DNA from: Xanthobacteraceae bacterium
Lineage (GTDB): Bacteria; Pseudomonadota; Alphaproteobacteria; Rhizobiales; Xanthobacteraceae
Length of the DNA: 43,529 nt
Assembly: GCA_019750915.1 (NCBI GenBank)
Contig: JAIENY010000081.1
Coordinates: forward strand, 1-43,529
Direction: 5' to 3'
The position numbers and the translations under genes are program-made. The notes under the pieces were generated by a model, which saw only the letters and a program-made list of their open reading frames with translations, did no database searches and was not told where the DNA came from. This document shows positions 26,014 to 35,887 of this stretch, piece after piece. Each line of letters opens with the position of its first letter. Within the stretch, counting starts at the first letter, position 1.

Positions 26014-27056
26014 CGTGCAATGTCCCGCCGCGGCCGGCGTGACATCGTCAAACCCGACACGAGAACTTGTAATATCCGGGTCGAAGAGCACCGGCCGTCC
26101 CATGTCAGGCGCGGCAGATCGAATGCTTTCACAGCCCCGTCCGGTGCCATCAGTCCCGCGCGCGCGGTAACGGCACTTGAAAACCCTGCTTCCGCGACAA
26201 GACGGCCCTCGCGACCCGTGAAGGTCCCCTCCTCACCAAATGGATACGCAAAGTAAGGGCATTCGCGCCCAAGCACGGACTCCAGGACGCTGCGGCCCAT
26301 CTTCATCTCGCGAAAGGCAACGGCATCCGGAAGCTTGGCCAGCGCCACGTAATTCACTGTGGCGCTGCCAATCGTCGCTCGGGGATCGCCCGCCAATGTG
26401 GCGATATCGGCCCAGTTCATCATCGCGTCGTTGACCGAGGCTCGTACATCCACGCGATAACGCGCGCAGGCGTCCCTGATTGCGAAGGGAATGTCATCCG
26501 GAGGCAATTCACGCAATCTGCGGTAGAGCGCATTGAACACAAGATATTTCTCGGCAATCGATGTCGATTTGAAACGCCGCTCCTCGCCATCTACGATAAG
26601 CGAGATGCGCGGCGTTCGCGCGATCAGCTCCTCGAGCGTGAGCCACCACGGAAAGGCCACGCCGTCGATGAACCCGGTCGGGATATAAATGGCGAACGGC
26701 ACGTCATGGCCTTGCAAGACCGGATAAGCATGTGCCCTGAAATCGCTATAGCCGCCATCAAAGGTCAGAACCGCGAAACGGCGCGCGCCCGCTGGACGCT
26801 GGATTCGCTCGCACGCTTCGCTGATCGAGACGATATCGAAATTCCTGCGTTTGAGCGTTGTGATCGCCCTTCGCAGGAACGAGGGCGTGATCTCATCGGC
26901 CCTGAGCGGTTGAAAAGCGCGGGCTGACCGGGGCCTGACACGCCTGAATTTCAGGATAACCCCGTGACCAGTGGCTTTTCGCTCAGCAAAACCGGCCAGG
27001 CCGGTAAAATAAGCCACTTCGAGACTCAGGCCCTTAATATGATGCTTCCAGTCCAT
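26007..27056 (-). CDS. Polysaccharide-deacetylase (NodB-fold) homologue lacking metal ligands
   Basis: A 349-residue protein of the NodB/carbohydrate esterase 4 fold, which normally removes acetyl groups from polysaccharides using a Zn site of Asp, His and His. Here motif 1 reads LTFDGGYSDF (residues 97-106), with Gly101 where TFDDG has the metal-binding Asp. Motif 2 reads IGSATVNYVALAKL, with Ala232 and Tyr236 where HxxxH is expected. The motif 3 region YFAYPFG is kept. All three metal ligands thus appear lost, so it is probably not a working deacetylase but may bind polysaccharide or regulate a partner. The start MDWKHHIKG at 27056 was chosen over a longer frame to 27161 that would run into the divergent acetyltransferase frame. 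No signal peptide is evident. Confidence 0.85.
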   Translation of the reverse strand: MDWKHHIKGLSLEVAYFTGLAGFAERKATGHGVILKFRRVRPRSARAFQPLRADEITPSFLRRAITTLKRRNFDIVSISEACERIQRPAGARRFAVLTFDGGYSDFRAHAYPVLQGHDVPFAIYIPTGFIDGVAFPWWLTLEELIARTPRISLIVDGEERRFKSTSIAEKYLVFNALYRRLRELPPDDIPFAIRDACARYRVDVRASVNDAMMNWADIATLAGDPRATIGSATVNYVALAKLPDAVAFREMKMGRSVLESVLGRECPYFAYPFGEEGTFTGREGRLVAEAGFSSAVTARAGLMAPDGAVKAFDLPRLTWDGRCSSTRILQVLVSGLTMSRRPRRDIARH

Positions 27057-27186
27057 CACAATCTTACTGACCCGATACACGCAACTGCCAGCACTCTGAT
27101 TACTCTTTGTTGATATTTGTTTGAAAAGGTCAAAATGGGTCGCCGTGGACCGTTGGACCACAAATTCACAGAAACAAGGGCCTGTA

Positions 27187-28371
27187 ATGGCAATGGTTGC
27201 TGGCAGCGAAGGGCAATTCGCGTCGCACGCTGATGCCGACGGCGCCGTGACCCGAATAGATATCTATCACGACATCACGCTCGCCGAAGCCGTCTGGCGC
27301 GGCTGCGAAAATAGCTGTCATCTTTTCACACCCTATCAGCGGTTCGATTTCCTCAAGGCGTGGCTCACCAACATCGGCCCGCACCAGAACGTCACCGCTC
27401 TGATCGTCGTTGCCTTCGACAACGCGAACCGGCCGTTGCTGGTCCTGCCGCTCGGCAAAAGCCGCGAAAGGGGCTCGACCATCGCGCGGTTCCTTGGCGG
27501 CAAGCACACTACGTTCAACATGGGCCTGTGGCGGCGCGACTTCGCCACCTCCGCCAGCAAAGCTGACATTGATACAATTCTCGCTCAGGTTGCGGCCGAA
27601 GGCATCGACGTTCTTGCTCTCATGCAGCAACCGAAACTGTGGGCGGGCATCGACAATCCGATGCGGTTGTATGCACACCAGCCGTCGGTGAACATGTGCC
27701 CGACGCTTTACATTCCCGCCGGAGCAAAACCGGACGATCTTGTCGGCAGCGGCTTTCGACGCAGAATCCGGGGCAAGGAGCGCAAGCTCAAGGTTTTACC
27801 TGGATATCGTTTCTCGACGGCGGAAACAGACTCCGATATATCCCGCGTGCTGGACGCTTTTTTTCGGATCAAGCCGCTGCGCATGGCTGCTCAGAATCTC
27901 CCGAATGTTTTCGCCGATCCGGGTATCGAACAGTTTCTTCGCGAAGCATGCCATGCGCGTTTGACGGACGGTAGCCGCGCCATAAAGATCCACGCCCTGG
28001 AATGCGACGACGAAGTGATCGCGATGTTTGCGGGCGTCGCAGGCACCTATCGTTTTTCGACAATGTTCAATACCTACACGATGTCGGAGAACGCCAAGCA
28101 TAGCCCGGGACTCATTCTGATACGCGATATGATCGATTTTTACGCTCGCGAAAACTTCACCATGTTCGACCTCGGCATCGGTTCAGACGACTATAAGCGT
28201 CAGTTCTGCAAGGACAACGAGCCGATCTTCGACAGTTTCATTCCGCTCAGTGCGCGCGGATCGCTCATCGCGCCCGGCATGTCATCGCTCAATCGTGCCA
28301 AGCGTTTGGTGAAGCAGAACCCAGCTCTGATGCAGATGGCGAGCCGATTGCGCAACGTCTGGCCACGCTGA
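27187..28371 (+). CDS. GNAT/FemAB-type acetyltransferase (CelD/BcsL-like)
   Basis: A 394-residue protein of the Acetyltransf_6 group, often annotated as involved in cellulose or exopolysaccharide biosynthesis. Supporting features are the FTPYQRFDFLKAWL region (about residues 52-65), the FRRRIRGKERKLK basic segment and the C-terminal GNAT core with HALECDDEVIAMFAGVAGTYRFSTMFNTY and LILIRDMIDFYARENFTMFDLGIGSDDYKRQF. It would transfer an acyl or aminoacyl group to a sugar or lipid-linked precursor in the cytoplasm; the substrate is unknown. The ATG at 27187 was chosen over an open frame from 27121. It diverges from the deacetylase homologue across 130 bp, an arrangement suggesting shared control. 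Confidence 0.85.
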   Translation: MAMVAGSEGQFASHADADGAVTRIDIYHDITLAEAVWRGCENSCHLFTPYQRFDFLKAWLTNIGPHQNVTALIVVAFDNANRPLLVLPLGKSRERGSTIARFLGGKHTTFNMGLWRRDFATSASKADIDTILAQVAAEGIDVLALMQQPKLWAGIDNPMRLYAHQPSVNMCPTLYIPAGAKPDDLVGSGFRRRIRGKERKLKVLPGYRFSTAETDSDISRVLDAFFRIKPLRMAAQNLPNVFADPGIEQFLREACHARLTDGSRAIKIHALECDDEVIAMFAGVAGTYRFSTMFNTYTMSENAKHSPGLILIRDMIDFYARENFTMFDLGIGSDDYKRQFCKDNEPIFDSFIPLSARGSLIAPGMSSLNRAKRLVKQNPALMQMASRLRNVWPR

Positions 28372-28393
28372 TCGTCTCTTAAAATTTTCGGAA

Positions 28394-30529
28394 TTAGGCA
28401 GCGACCACGTGTTGATCGGCAGCGGAGACCTGCTCTGCGACGGTCTGCGTTTTCAAAATCGTCACATCGCCAAAGCCGGATGCCAGAAGCTGTTCACGCA
28501 TCGCGACGCGCGCATTTTCCGAGATATCCGAATTCGGTAGAATGACAGCGTAGGCACCGGAGGCGATAAGGGCCTGCGGCAAGTCGGCCGCTGTGCCGGC
28601 GTCGAGCACGATATGCTCATAAGCGCGCAGCAAGGCGTCGAACGCCATGGCAACGCGCGGCGAGTGAAGCAGCAAACGATCCGGCTGTGATCCGGCGCCG
28701 ATCATGTGCAACCTGCTCATACGGTCCTTGGTGATAATCTGGCCGAAGGATGCAACGCCGCGCGCAAGGTCGGTCAGGCCCGGCATCGTGGAGACGACCG
28801 CGACCGTCGACGAGATCGAGGACACCATGGACAGGTCAATCAGCAAAACCTTGGCATCGCGCGACAAAGCGCGCGCAAGGGTCAGCGCCGTAAGCGCGAC
28901 ATTCTCTGCTTTTCCAGCGCCTATGACAGTGACCTTGCGAGCGCCCTCACCCGCCCCCCGCAGTTCCGCAGCAAGCTCGTCAATTTCGCTCATGTTTGTG
29001 GCAGCTTCCGACTCAGCCATAGCCTTTTGCGGAAATGATTGCGGCTGCTGTCCCCACGGCGCCGTAATCCGCAGCAGCTCGGTGGTCGTGACATAACCCG
29101 ACGTCAGCAACAGGGTGATCAGCGTCACAATCAGAACGATCGGCAGCTTCTTGGGATAGGCCGGCGTGTTGGACACGATCGCGCTTGAGATAATTCGACC
29201 ATCGGCGGGCGCTGAATCAATACTTTCCCGTGTGGTCGCTTCGCGATACTTGGCGAGATAAGTCTCGAGCAGATCGCGCTCGGACTTGGCCTCTCGTTCC
29301 AGTGCACGAAGCTGAACATCCTCGCTGTTGCTCGATGTGGCCTGCTTTTTGAGTTGGTCGAGACCTGCGTTCAGGCTGTCGACACGTGCGCCGGCGATCC
29401 GCGCATCGTTTTCGAGAGAGCGGGACAGCTTGGCCGCCTCCTCGCGAATCTGCCGATCGACATCCGCGACCTGAGCTTTCAGCTCCTTGATCCGGGGGTG
29501 CTGATCGAGCAACGTCGAAGACTGCTCCGCAAGCTGCGCGCGTAACGTCGCGCGCTGTTCGCTCAGACGTCGCATGATCTCCGAGCTGAAGATGTCGGAT
29601 GCTTCGATTGGCTTGCCACTTCTCAGCATGTCACGGATGGCGCTGGACCGCGTTTCAAGATCCGACTTCTGCGCACGGGCGTTGTTGAGCTGCGTATTCA
29701 ATTCACCCAACTGCTGGGCAGAAAGTGTCGTGTTGTTCGTGCCAACGAAAAGGCTAGACTTTGACCGGAACGCTTCCACACGGTCCTCGGCATCCGCGAC
29801 TTTCTTGCGCAGCTTGTCGATTTCGCCGGACAACCACAGGCCCGCAGACTTGGCCTGCCCCTGCCGCGCCGCCTGCTGCATGACGAGATAATCTTCGGCA
29901 ATTGAATTGGCGACCTTGGCGGCCAGATCGGGATCGCGTGACTGGAATTCGATCACCATCACGCGCGATTTATCGACAGCATAAGCCGTCAGTCGATCAT
30001 AGTAGGCGCCGAGCACGCGCTCTTCCGGGGTCATCCGGAATGGATCGCGGCCGATGCCGATCAATGACAAAAGGCTCTTCAGCGGTGAAATACCGGCCAG
30101 TACGGGATCGAATTCGGGCAGCTTGTCGAGATTGTTCTTTTTAATGACGTCGATGGCCAGATCTCGGGACAGCAGCAACTGCACCTGGCTTGTTACAGCA
30201 GCGTCATCCAGCGCTGTGCGTTCTTCGCCGCGCTCGCCGTTCGGCCGAAGGAAAACATTTTCACGGCCATCAATGAGAATGCGTGCTTCCGACTTGTAGC
30301 GCGGCGTAATGAGGTTGACACCGATCATCGACAGAATGAACATGGCCGCGGTCGGTACGATGATCCACTTTCGGTTGCGGACGATCGCCTGCCAAATCAA
30401 TCGCAGATCGAGATCGCTCAGCCGCTGCGCACTCTCAGCCAAGGGCGAAGCCGCTGTGGGAGCAGCCATATACCGCACGAACGATTCGACGGCGTTGCCC
30501 ACCCGCTCACGCAACATCGCCACACGCAT
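28394..30529 (-). CDS. Wzc/GumC-type polysaccharide co-polymerase with degenerate kinase domain
   Basis: A 711-residue inner-membrane protein. It has an N-terminal membrane segment (about residues 55-75) and a Wzz chain-length domain (PRYKSEARILIDGRENVFL), a long periplasmic coiled-coil region (about 190-420), and a second membrane segment (LPIVLIVTLITLLLTSGYV). Its cytoplasmic C-terminus resembles a bacterial tyrosine kinase. That domain is degraded: the P-loop region reads VIGAGKAENVAL with Ala541 where Ser/Thr follows Lys540, the Walker A' motif reads LLIDLSM without the second Asp, and there is no C-terminal tyrosine cluster. It should control chain length and export, but probably without autophosphorylation. 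The ATG at 30529 has GGAG 6 bp upstream; the frame continues to a TTG at 30553. Confidence 0.9.
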   Translation of the reverse strand: MRVAMLRERVGNAVESFVRYMAAPTAASPLAESAQRLSDLDLRLIWQAIVRNRKWIIVPTAAMFILSMIGVNLITPRYKSEARILIDGRENVFLRPNGERGEERTALDDAAVTSQVQLLLSRDLAIDVIKKNNLDKLPEFDPVLAGISPLKSLLSLIGIGRDPFRMTPEERVLGAYYDRLTAYAVDKSRVMVIEFQSRDPDLAAKVANSIAEDYLVMQQAARQGQAKSAGLWLSGEIDKLRKKVADAEDRVEAFRSKSSLFVGTNNTTLSAQQLGELNTQLNNARAQKSDLETRSSAIRDMLRSGKPIEASDIFSSEIMRRLSEQRATLRAQLAEQSSTLLDQHPRIKELKAQVADVDRQIREEAAKLSRSLENDARIAGARVDSLNAGLDQLKKQATSSNSEDVQLRALEREAKSERDLLETYLAKYREATTRESIDSAPADGRIISSAIVSNTPAYPKKLPIVLIVTLITLLLTSGYVTTTELLRITAPWGQQPQSFPQKAMAESEAATNMSEIDELAAELRGAGEGARKVTVIGAGKAENVALTALTLARALSRDAKVLLIDLSMVSSISSTVAVVSTMPGLTDLARGVASFGQIITKDRMSRLHMIGAGSQPDRLLLHSPRVAMAFDALLRAYEHIVLDAGTAADLPQALIASGAYAVILPNSDISENARVAMREQLLASGFGDVTILKTQTVAEQVSAADQHVVAA

Positions 30530-30655
30530 CGACAGCTCCCACAAACGCCACAAAACCGACTCTAGACTGGTGCCGATTACATTCCATTAAGGTTGCTGCG
30601 CGGTTAATGCGCGATGGGTCATGCTTTTTAAAGATGAGCCGATTATGGAATTCCC

Positions 30656-31786
30656 ATGCTCCAGCCCGACCGCCCGTTCCGTATCATCCACGCCCTGCGT
30701 ACTCCCGTCGGAGGCATCTTTCGCCATGTCCTCGACCTCGCGGCTGGGCAGGCAGAACGCGGGCACGACGTCGGTATTTTCACAGACAGTCTGACAGGCG
30801 GCGAGCGTGCGGAGGCTGCACTGGCAGACCTTGTCCCGAAACTGAAACTCGGCCTGCACCGCCTTCCCATCCGGCGTGAACCGCATCCGGTCGATCCTAT
30901 GACGGCGATGCAATTCTTAAAATTGATGAAAGTCCTGAAGGTTAACGTGCTCCATGGACACGGCGCCAAGACCGGGATTTTCGTGCGGCTGAAAGGCCGT
31001 TCGCAAAACACCATCCGGGTTTACACCCCCCACGGCGGATCGCTGCATTACAAGCCGAACACGCTCAAGGGCGCGTTTTACGCGAACATGGAAAAGGCGT
31101 TCAAGGACCGCACCGACTTGTTCCTGTTCGAAAGCGCGTTTGCCCGCGATACGTATGAGCGGATCGTCGGAAAGCCGAACGGGCTGGTGCGCTGCGTCTT
31201 CAATGGCGTCGGCGCGTTCGAATTCGATCCGGTTCCGCTTGCGGCCGATGCAACGGATCTGGTCTATGTCGGCGAGTTCAGACACATCAAGGGCGCGGAC
31301 CTGCTCGTCGAGGCGGTGGCCAAGCTTCATGCCGATGGCCGCCCGGTGACGCTGACGCTGGCCGGCGACGGCGAGGAAACCGACAATCTCAAGGCTTTGA
31401 TTAAACGCCTCAACATCGAGCACGCCGTCCGACTCATCGGGCACGTCCGGGCGCGTCACGGTTTCTCGAAGGGTAAGCTGTTGATCGTTCCATCGCGGGG
31501 GGACTCAATGCCTTATGTCGTCATCGAAGCCGCAGCCGCAGGAATCCCGATGTTGGCTTCTCGGGTCGGAGGAATTCCGGAAATCCTCGGTCCGTTTGAG
31601 GATGCATTGTTCGCAGCCAACAATCCTGGCGCGATGGCAGATGCGATTGAAGCCGCTCTTTCCGATCTCGATGGCGCAGGCGCGCGCGCCAAATCCCTGC
31701 GTGAGCGCATCTTCGTCCACTTCTCGCAAAATGCGATGGTAGATGGCGTGCTCCGCGCCTACCGCGATGCGTTTAATGATCGTTAA
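30656..31786 (+). CDS. GT4-family glycosyltransferase
   Basis: A 376-residue cytoplasmic or membrane-associated transferase of the GT-B fold. The N-terminal acceptor domain has GGIFRHVLDLAAGQAERGH and VLHGHGAKTG. The C-terminal nucleotide-sugar domain has LVYVGEFRHIKGADLLVEA, LAGDGEE and the PSRGDSMPYVVIEAAAAGIP motif with the GT4 glutamates, followed by SRVGGIPEI. Sugar donor and acceptor cannot be told. It diverges from the Wzc-like gene across 126 bp and is followed by the sugar-phosphate transferase and ligase genes on the same strand, a likely operon for repeat-unit assembly. Start at the ATG at 30656. Confidence 0.92.
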   Translation: MLQPDRPFRIIHALRTPVGGIFRHVLDLAAGQAERGHDVGIFTDSLTGGERAEAALADLVPKLKLGLHRLPIRREPHPVDPMTAMQFLKLMKVLKVNVLHGHGAKTGIFVRLKGRSQNTIRVYTPHGGSLHYKPNTLKGAFYANMEKAFKDRTDLFLFESAFARDTYERIVGKPNGLVRCVFNGVGAFEFDPVPLAADATDLVYVGEFRHIKGADLLVEAVAKLHADGRPVTLTLAGDGEETDNLKALIKRLNIEHAVRLIGHVRARHGFSKGKLLIVPSRGDSMPYVVIEAAAAGIPMLASRVGGIPEILGPFEDALFAANNPGAMADAIEAALSDLDGAGARAKSLRERIFVHFSQNAMVDGVLRAYRDAFNDR

Positions 31787-31885
31787 TTCAACCTTTCCTC
31801 GTAACGGTTTCTTCTATTTCTTCTTTTACTTTCTCCAGCATATGCGCCTTTGCAAATACCGGTGACGGCAAAAGGGAGCCGGGAC

Positions 31886-33442
31886 GTGGAACCAATCGAC
31901 GTTCGATCGATGCTGAATTCAGCGGCCACCGATGTTGCCGTCGATAACGGTGCTGACCATAGATACTTCATCGAGCGCCGACGGAAACTGACTCCTCCCG
32001 CACTGGCTGTCGCCAACCAAAAGGTCGGGCCGGCCTATTCGGGGGTGGTAATCAATGGCGCCGTTCGCGCCGCAGACTTCGTCTGCCTCAGCCTTGTCGG
32101 GATCATATCCTATATTGGCTATGTTGTTCCGATCGATGGATTTTCCTGGAGCTACATCGCGGCTGTGTTGGCCGTGGCGCTGTTCGGCGTCATCAGTTTT
32201 CAGGCAGCCGAAATCTACGATCTTGCAATCTATCGCGGCCAGTTGCGCCAGCTCAGCCGCTTGACCTCCTCATGGCTGTTCGTCTTCCTGGTTTTTATCG
32301 GCGCCTCATTTTTCCTGAAGGTCGGCGACACCGTCTCGCGGTTCTGGCTCTGCACATTTTTTTCCGTCGGCCTTCTGGTGCTTGCTACCGGACGCCTGAC
32401 CCTGCGTTCGCTGATCCGTCGCTGGGCGCGGCAGGGCCGGCTTGACCGCAGGACCGTCGTGGTTGGCTCAGACGAGAACGGCGAGCAGTTGATCCGGGCG
32501 CTGCGCCGGCAGGATGATTCCGACATCAAGCTGCTGGGCGTCTTCGACGATCGCAACGACGATCGCGCGCAGGAAACCTGCGCCGGCATTCCAAAACTCG
32601 GCAAGATCGAAGACATCCTCGAGTTCGCGCGCCGAACCCGCGTCGATCTGGTGCTATTTGCGCTTCCTATTTCTGCCGAGAACCGCATCCTCGCAATGCT
32701 GAAGAAGCTTTGGGTGTTGCCCGTCGATATTCGGCTTTCCGCGCACAACAACAAGCTGCGCTTCCGTCCCCGCTCCTACTCCTATATCGGCTCGGTTCCG
32801 ACGCTGGACGTCTTCGAACAGCCGATCACTGACTGGGACATGGTGCTGAAATGGATGTTCGACCGGATTGTCGGGGCAGTGCTTCTGCTCATACTGTCTC
32901 CGGTGATGGCGCTGGTTGCCCTCGCGATCAAACTCGACAGCGCCGGACCGGTTCTGTTTCGTCAGAAACGCTTCGGGTTCAATAACGAGCGCATTGACGT
33001 TTTCAAATTCCGCTCCCTGTATCACCATCAGGCCGATCCGCTGGCTGCCAAGGTTGTGACCAAGAATGATCCGCGCGTCACCCGCGTCGGCCGCTTCATC
33101 CGCAAGACCAGCCTTGATGAATTGCCGCAATTGTTCAACGTGGTGTTGAAGGGAAATCTCTCAATCGTCGGGCCTCGCCCCCATGCCGTACAAGGCAAGC
33201 TGCAAAGCCGCCTTTTCGATGAAACCGTCGATAGCTATTTTGCCCGGCATCGCGTCAAGCCCGGCATCACGGGATGGGCACAGATCAACGGCTGGCGCGG
33301 CGAAATCGACAACGAAGAAAAAATCCAGAAGCGTGTCGAATTTGATCTGTATTACATCGAAAACTGGTCACTCCTGTTCGACCTGTACATCCTGTTGATG
33401 ACGCCGGTCGCACTCATGACCAAGAACGACAACGCGTATTGA
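31886..33442 (+). CDS. Undecaprenyl-phosphate sugar-phosphate transferase (WcaJ/ExoY type)
   Basis: About 518 residues; the initiating enzyme that moves a hexose-1-phosphate from a nucleotide sugar onto undecaprenyl phosphate at the inner membrane. Four N-terminal membrane segments (about residues 60-180) are followed by a Rossmann-like domain ([19 protein letters not shown]). A further membrane segment leads into the catalytic C-terminal domain, with [14 protein letters not shown], the [20 protein letters not shown] block, [31 protein letters not shown] and [15 protein letters not shown]. The GTG at 31886 has AAAGGGAG about 8 bp upstream; the frame is open to a TTG at 31850. The stretch before it (31797-31837) is strikingly pyrimidine-rich. 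Glucose and galactose are the usual sugars; which one is not visible. Confidence 0.93.
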   Translation: MEPIDVRSMLNSAATDVAVDNGADHRYFIERRRKLTPPALAVANQKVGPAYSGVVINGAVRAADFVCLSLVGIISYIGYVVPIDGFSWSYIAAVLAVALFGVISFQAAEIYDLAIYRGQLRQLSRLTSSWLFVFLVFIGASFFLKVGDTVSRFWLCTFFSVGLLVLATGRLTLRSLIRRWARQGRLDRRTVVVGSDENGEQLIRALRRQDDSDIKLLGVFDDRNDDRAQETCAGIPKLGKIEDILEFARRTRVDLVLFALPISAENRILAMLKKLWVLPVDIRLSAHNNKLRFRPRSYSYIGSVPTLDVFEQPITDWDMVLKWMFDRIVGAVLLLILSPVMALVALAIKLDSAGPVLFRQKRFGFNNERIDVFKFRSLYHHQADPLAAKVVTKNDPRVTRVGRFIRKTSLDELPQLFNVVLKGNLSIVGPRPHAVQGKLQSRLFDETVDSYFARHRVKPGITGWAQINGWRGEIDNEEKIQKRVEFDLYYIENWSLLFDLYILLMTPVALMTKNDNAY

Positions 33443-33464
33443 TCAGGTTTGCGAGGGTTCGGCG

Positions 33465-34796
33465 ATGACCTTCGCCTTAGATAATCTGCCTCGATCCGAA
33501 GCAATCGACCGTCCGTTCACGCGGACGGTTGAGCACATCCTGATGTGGCTGATCGGGATGAGCGGCGCGATCGTTTTCATCGAACCGAGCCCCTATGAGC
33601 TGGTCACGCTGGCCAGCATCGTGGTTTTCTATGCCACCGGCCTGCGGCTGAAACCCGCGTTCCTGCCGCTCCTCTTCATGCTGATCGTTCTGAACGTTGG
33701 CTACACCATCTGCTCCATCGAACTGCTGGACCAGTCGAAGATCATGAACTGGATCGTGACCTCGTGGTACATGGCGATCACCGCGTTCTTTTTCGCATTG
33801 ATCATGTCGCAGGATACCGAGGCGCGGCTCGATTGCCTGCGTCGCGGACTGATCGTCGGTGGCGTGATCGCGTCGCTGGCCGGTGTTGCCGGCTATTTCC
33901 ATCTCATACCTGGCGAGCACGAACTGCTCACGCTCTACGGCCGCGCACGTGGCACCTTCAAGGACCCGAACGTCCTGTCGGCCTTTCTGATCCTGCCCGC
34001 GCTTTTCACGCTGCAGAACCTCGTCACATCGGCCTTCTGGAAATCGACGCGCAACGCGATCGCGCTGGGCATCATCGCACTTGCGGTTCTTCTTGCATTT
34101 TCGCGCGCGTCATGGGGGCAATTCGTACTGACCTCGATGTTCATGCTGCTCCTGATGTATCTCACCAGCAGCGCGCGATCTCAGCGCAACAGGATCATCC
34201 TGACCTCGATTGCCGCTGTTGCGGCGATCACGGTGCTATTGCTGTTTCTGCTATCGTTTGAATCCATCCGCAACCTGTTCAACGAGCGCGCAAGCCTGCA
34301 CCAAAGCTACGACAGCGGCCGCTTCGGCCGCTTCGGCCGCCACCAGCTTGGTTTTGAGATGGCGCTTGATCTGCCGTTCGGTATCGGACCGTTGCAGTTT
34401 ACCAAGTTCTTTCCCGAGGATACGCACAATTCCTTCCTCAACGCGTTTATGTCGGGAGGATGGATTTCCGGTATATGTTTCCCCGCGCTCGTGTTCATTA
34501 CGGTCGCGATGGGATTTCGGCTGATCTTCGTCAAGGTGCCATGGCAACGCACCTATCTTGCGTTATTCTCTGTTTTTCTGGGGACCGTGGTCGAAGCGTT
34601 CATCATCGACGTCGATCACTGGCGCCATTTCTGGCTTATGCTCGGCACGATCTGGGGGATTTCGGCGGCAACTTTTGAATACAAGATGCGGAACGGCTGG
34701 CCCACGCAGTCACGTCAGCGCTCCGGTGCTATTCGTGATGGTCGAAGTACCGGAAGCCGTGACGTTTCATCAGTTCATCACGCTGGGCCGATTTGA
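33465..34796 (+). CDS. O-antigen ligase/polymerase-like membrane protein (first copy)
   Basis: A 443-residue protein with about ten to twelve membrane segments and a periplasmic loop ([20 protein letters not shown] and later [15 protein letters not shown]), the pattern of the Wzy_C/O-antigen ligase family. It either polymerises lipid-linked repeat units or transfers glycan to an acceptor. It follows the sugar-phosphate transferase by 22 bp with the same orientation. A short in-frame tandem repeat (34315-34338) encodes GRFGRFGR in the loop after the [13 protein letters not shown] segment. The C-terminal 23 residues, Arg/Ser-rich and unlike the rest, are encoded opposite the end of gmd (overlap 34729-34796), suggesting a stop codon lost or a recent junction. 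Confidence 0.88.
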   Translation: MTFALDNLPRSEAIDRPFTRTVEHILMWLIGMSGAIVFIEPSPYELVTLASIVVFYATGLRLKPAFLPLLFMLIVLNVGYTICSIELLDQSKIMNWIVTSWYMAITAFFFALIMSQDTEARLDCLRRGLIVGGVIASLAGVAGYFHLIPGEHELLTLYGRARGTFKDPNVLSAFLILPALFTLQNLVTSAFWKSTRNAIALGIIALAVLLAFSRASWGQFVLTSMFMLLLMYLTSSARSQRNRIILTSIAAVAAITVLLLFLLSFESIRNLFNERASLHQSYDSGRFGRFGRHQLGFEMALDLPFGIGPLQFTKFFPEDTHNSFLNAFMSGGWISGICFPALVFITVAMGFRLIFVKVPWQRTYLALFSVFLGTVVEAFIIDVDHWRHFWLMLGTIWGISAATFEYKMRNGWPTQSRQRSGAIRDGRSTGSRDVSSVHHAGPI

Positions 34797-35820
34797 GATC
34801 TCCTGCCATCATTTCCTCGACAAGTTCGTCGAACGTTGTCCTGGGCGACCAGCCGAGCTTTTCGTGCGCCTTGCTCGGGTCGCCAAGCAGCGTCTCGACT
34901 TCGGTCGGCCGGAAGTAGCGCGGGTCAACCTCGACGATACATCTCCCCGTCGCGGAATCGTAACCCTTTTCGGCAACGCCGCTTCCTTTCCATTCAACGC
35001 GAATATCGGCACACGACGCGGCGCGTTCAATAAATTCGCGGACCGAATGCTGCTTGCCGGTCGCGATCACAAAATCTTCCGGTGTGTCCTGTTGCAGCAT
35101 GAGCCACTGCATCTCGACATAATCGCGTGCATGCCCCCAGTCGCGCAGCGCGTTGAGATTCCCTAGATACAGCTTTTCCTGCAGACCGAGCTTGATCCGC
35201 GCAAGCGCGCGCGTGATCTTACGGGTGACAAACGTCTCACCACGGATAGGCGATTCGTGATTGAAGAGAATGCCGTTGCAGGCAAAGATACCGTAGGCCT
35301 CGCGGTAATTGACAGTGATCCAATACGCGTAAAGCTTGGCGACCGCGTAAGGCGAGCGCGGATAAAACGGTGTGGTTTCCTTTTGCGGAACTTCCTGAAC
35401 CAACCCGTAAAGCTCTGATGTGGATGCTTGATAGAAGCGCGCTTTCTTTTCTAGCTTCAAAATTCGGATAGCTTCGAGGATACGCAGCGGACCGATAGCA
35501 TCCGAGTTGGCGGTGTACTCTGGCTCTTCGAACGAAACAGCGACATGACTCTGAGCCGCCAGATTGTAAATCTCGTCCGGCTGGACCTCCTGCACGATAC
35601 GTATCAGGCTTGATGAGTCGGTCAGGTCACCATGATGCAGGGTAAAGTCGAGACCCTTCTCGTGCAGGTCGTGATAGAGATGATCGATACGATCGGTATT
35701 AAAGAGCGAGGTGCGGCGCTTAACGCCGTGGACGGAGTATCCTTTGTCCAGCAAAAGCTCCGCAAGATATGCTCCGTCCTGACCAGTGACACCTGTGATC
35801 AATGCGGTCTTGCGCGACAT
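34729..35820 (-). CDS. gmd: GDP-mannose 4,6-dehydratase
   Basis: A 363-residue short-chain dehydrogenase that converts GDP-mannose to GDP-4-keto-6-deoxymannose, the precursor of GDP-fucose, GDP-rhamnose or GDP-perosamine. The NADP-binding motif [15 protein letters not shown] is N-terminal. The active site has STSELYG and the catalytic [12 protein letters not shown]yr-Lys motif, followed by [16 protein letters not shown], characteristic of Gmd. Length is typical. The ATG at 35820 gives the family start [10 protein letters not shown]. No downstream reductase/epimerase (fcl, rmd or per) is in the window, so the final sugar cannot be named. The convergent ligase overlaps its 3' end by 68 bp. Confidence 0.96.
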   Translation of the reverse strand: MSRKTALITGVTGQDGAYLAELLLDKGYSVHGVKRRTSLFNTDRIDHLYHDLHEKGLDFTLHHGDLTDSSSLIRIVQEVQPDEIYNLAAQSHVAVSFEEPEYTANSDAIGPLRILEAIRILKLEKKARFYQASTSELYGLVQEVPQKETTPFYPRSPYAVAKLYAYWITVNYREAYGIFACNGILFNHESPIRGETFVTRKITRALARIKLGLQEKLYLGNLNALRDWGHARDYVEMQWLMLQQDTPEDFVIATGKQHSVREFIERAASCADIRVEWKGSGVAEKGYDSATGRCIVEVDPRYFRPTEVETLLGDPSKAHEKLGWSPRTTFDELVEEMMAGDLKSAQRDELMKRHGFRYFDHHE

Positions 35821-35887
35821 AGGGAGCCCTTGAATTCTTGGCAAAAAATACCGTTGCGGGAATTTCCACGATTAAAAGATAAACCGC

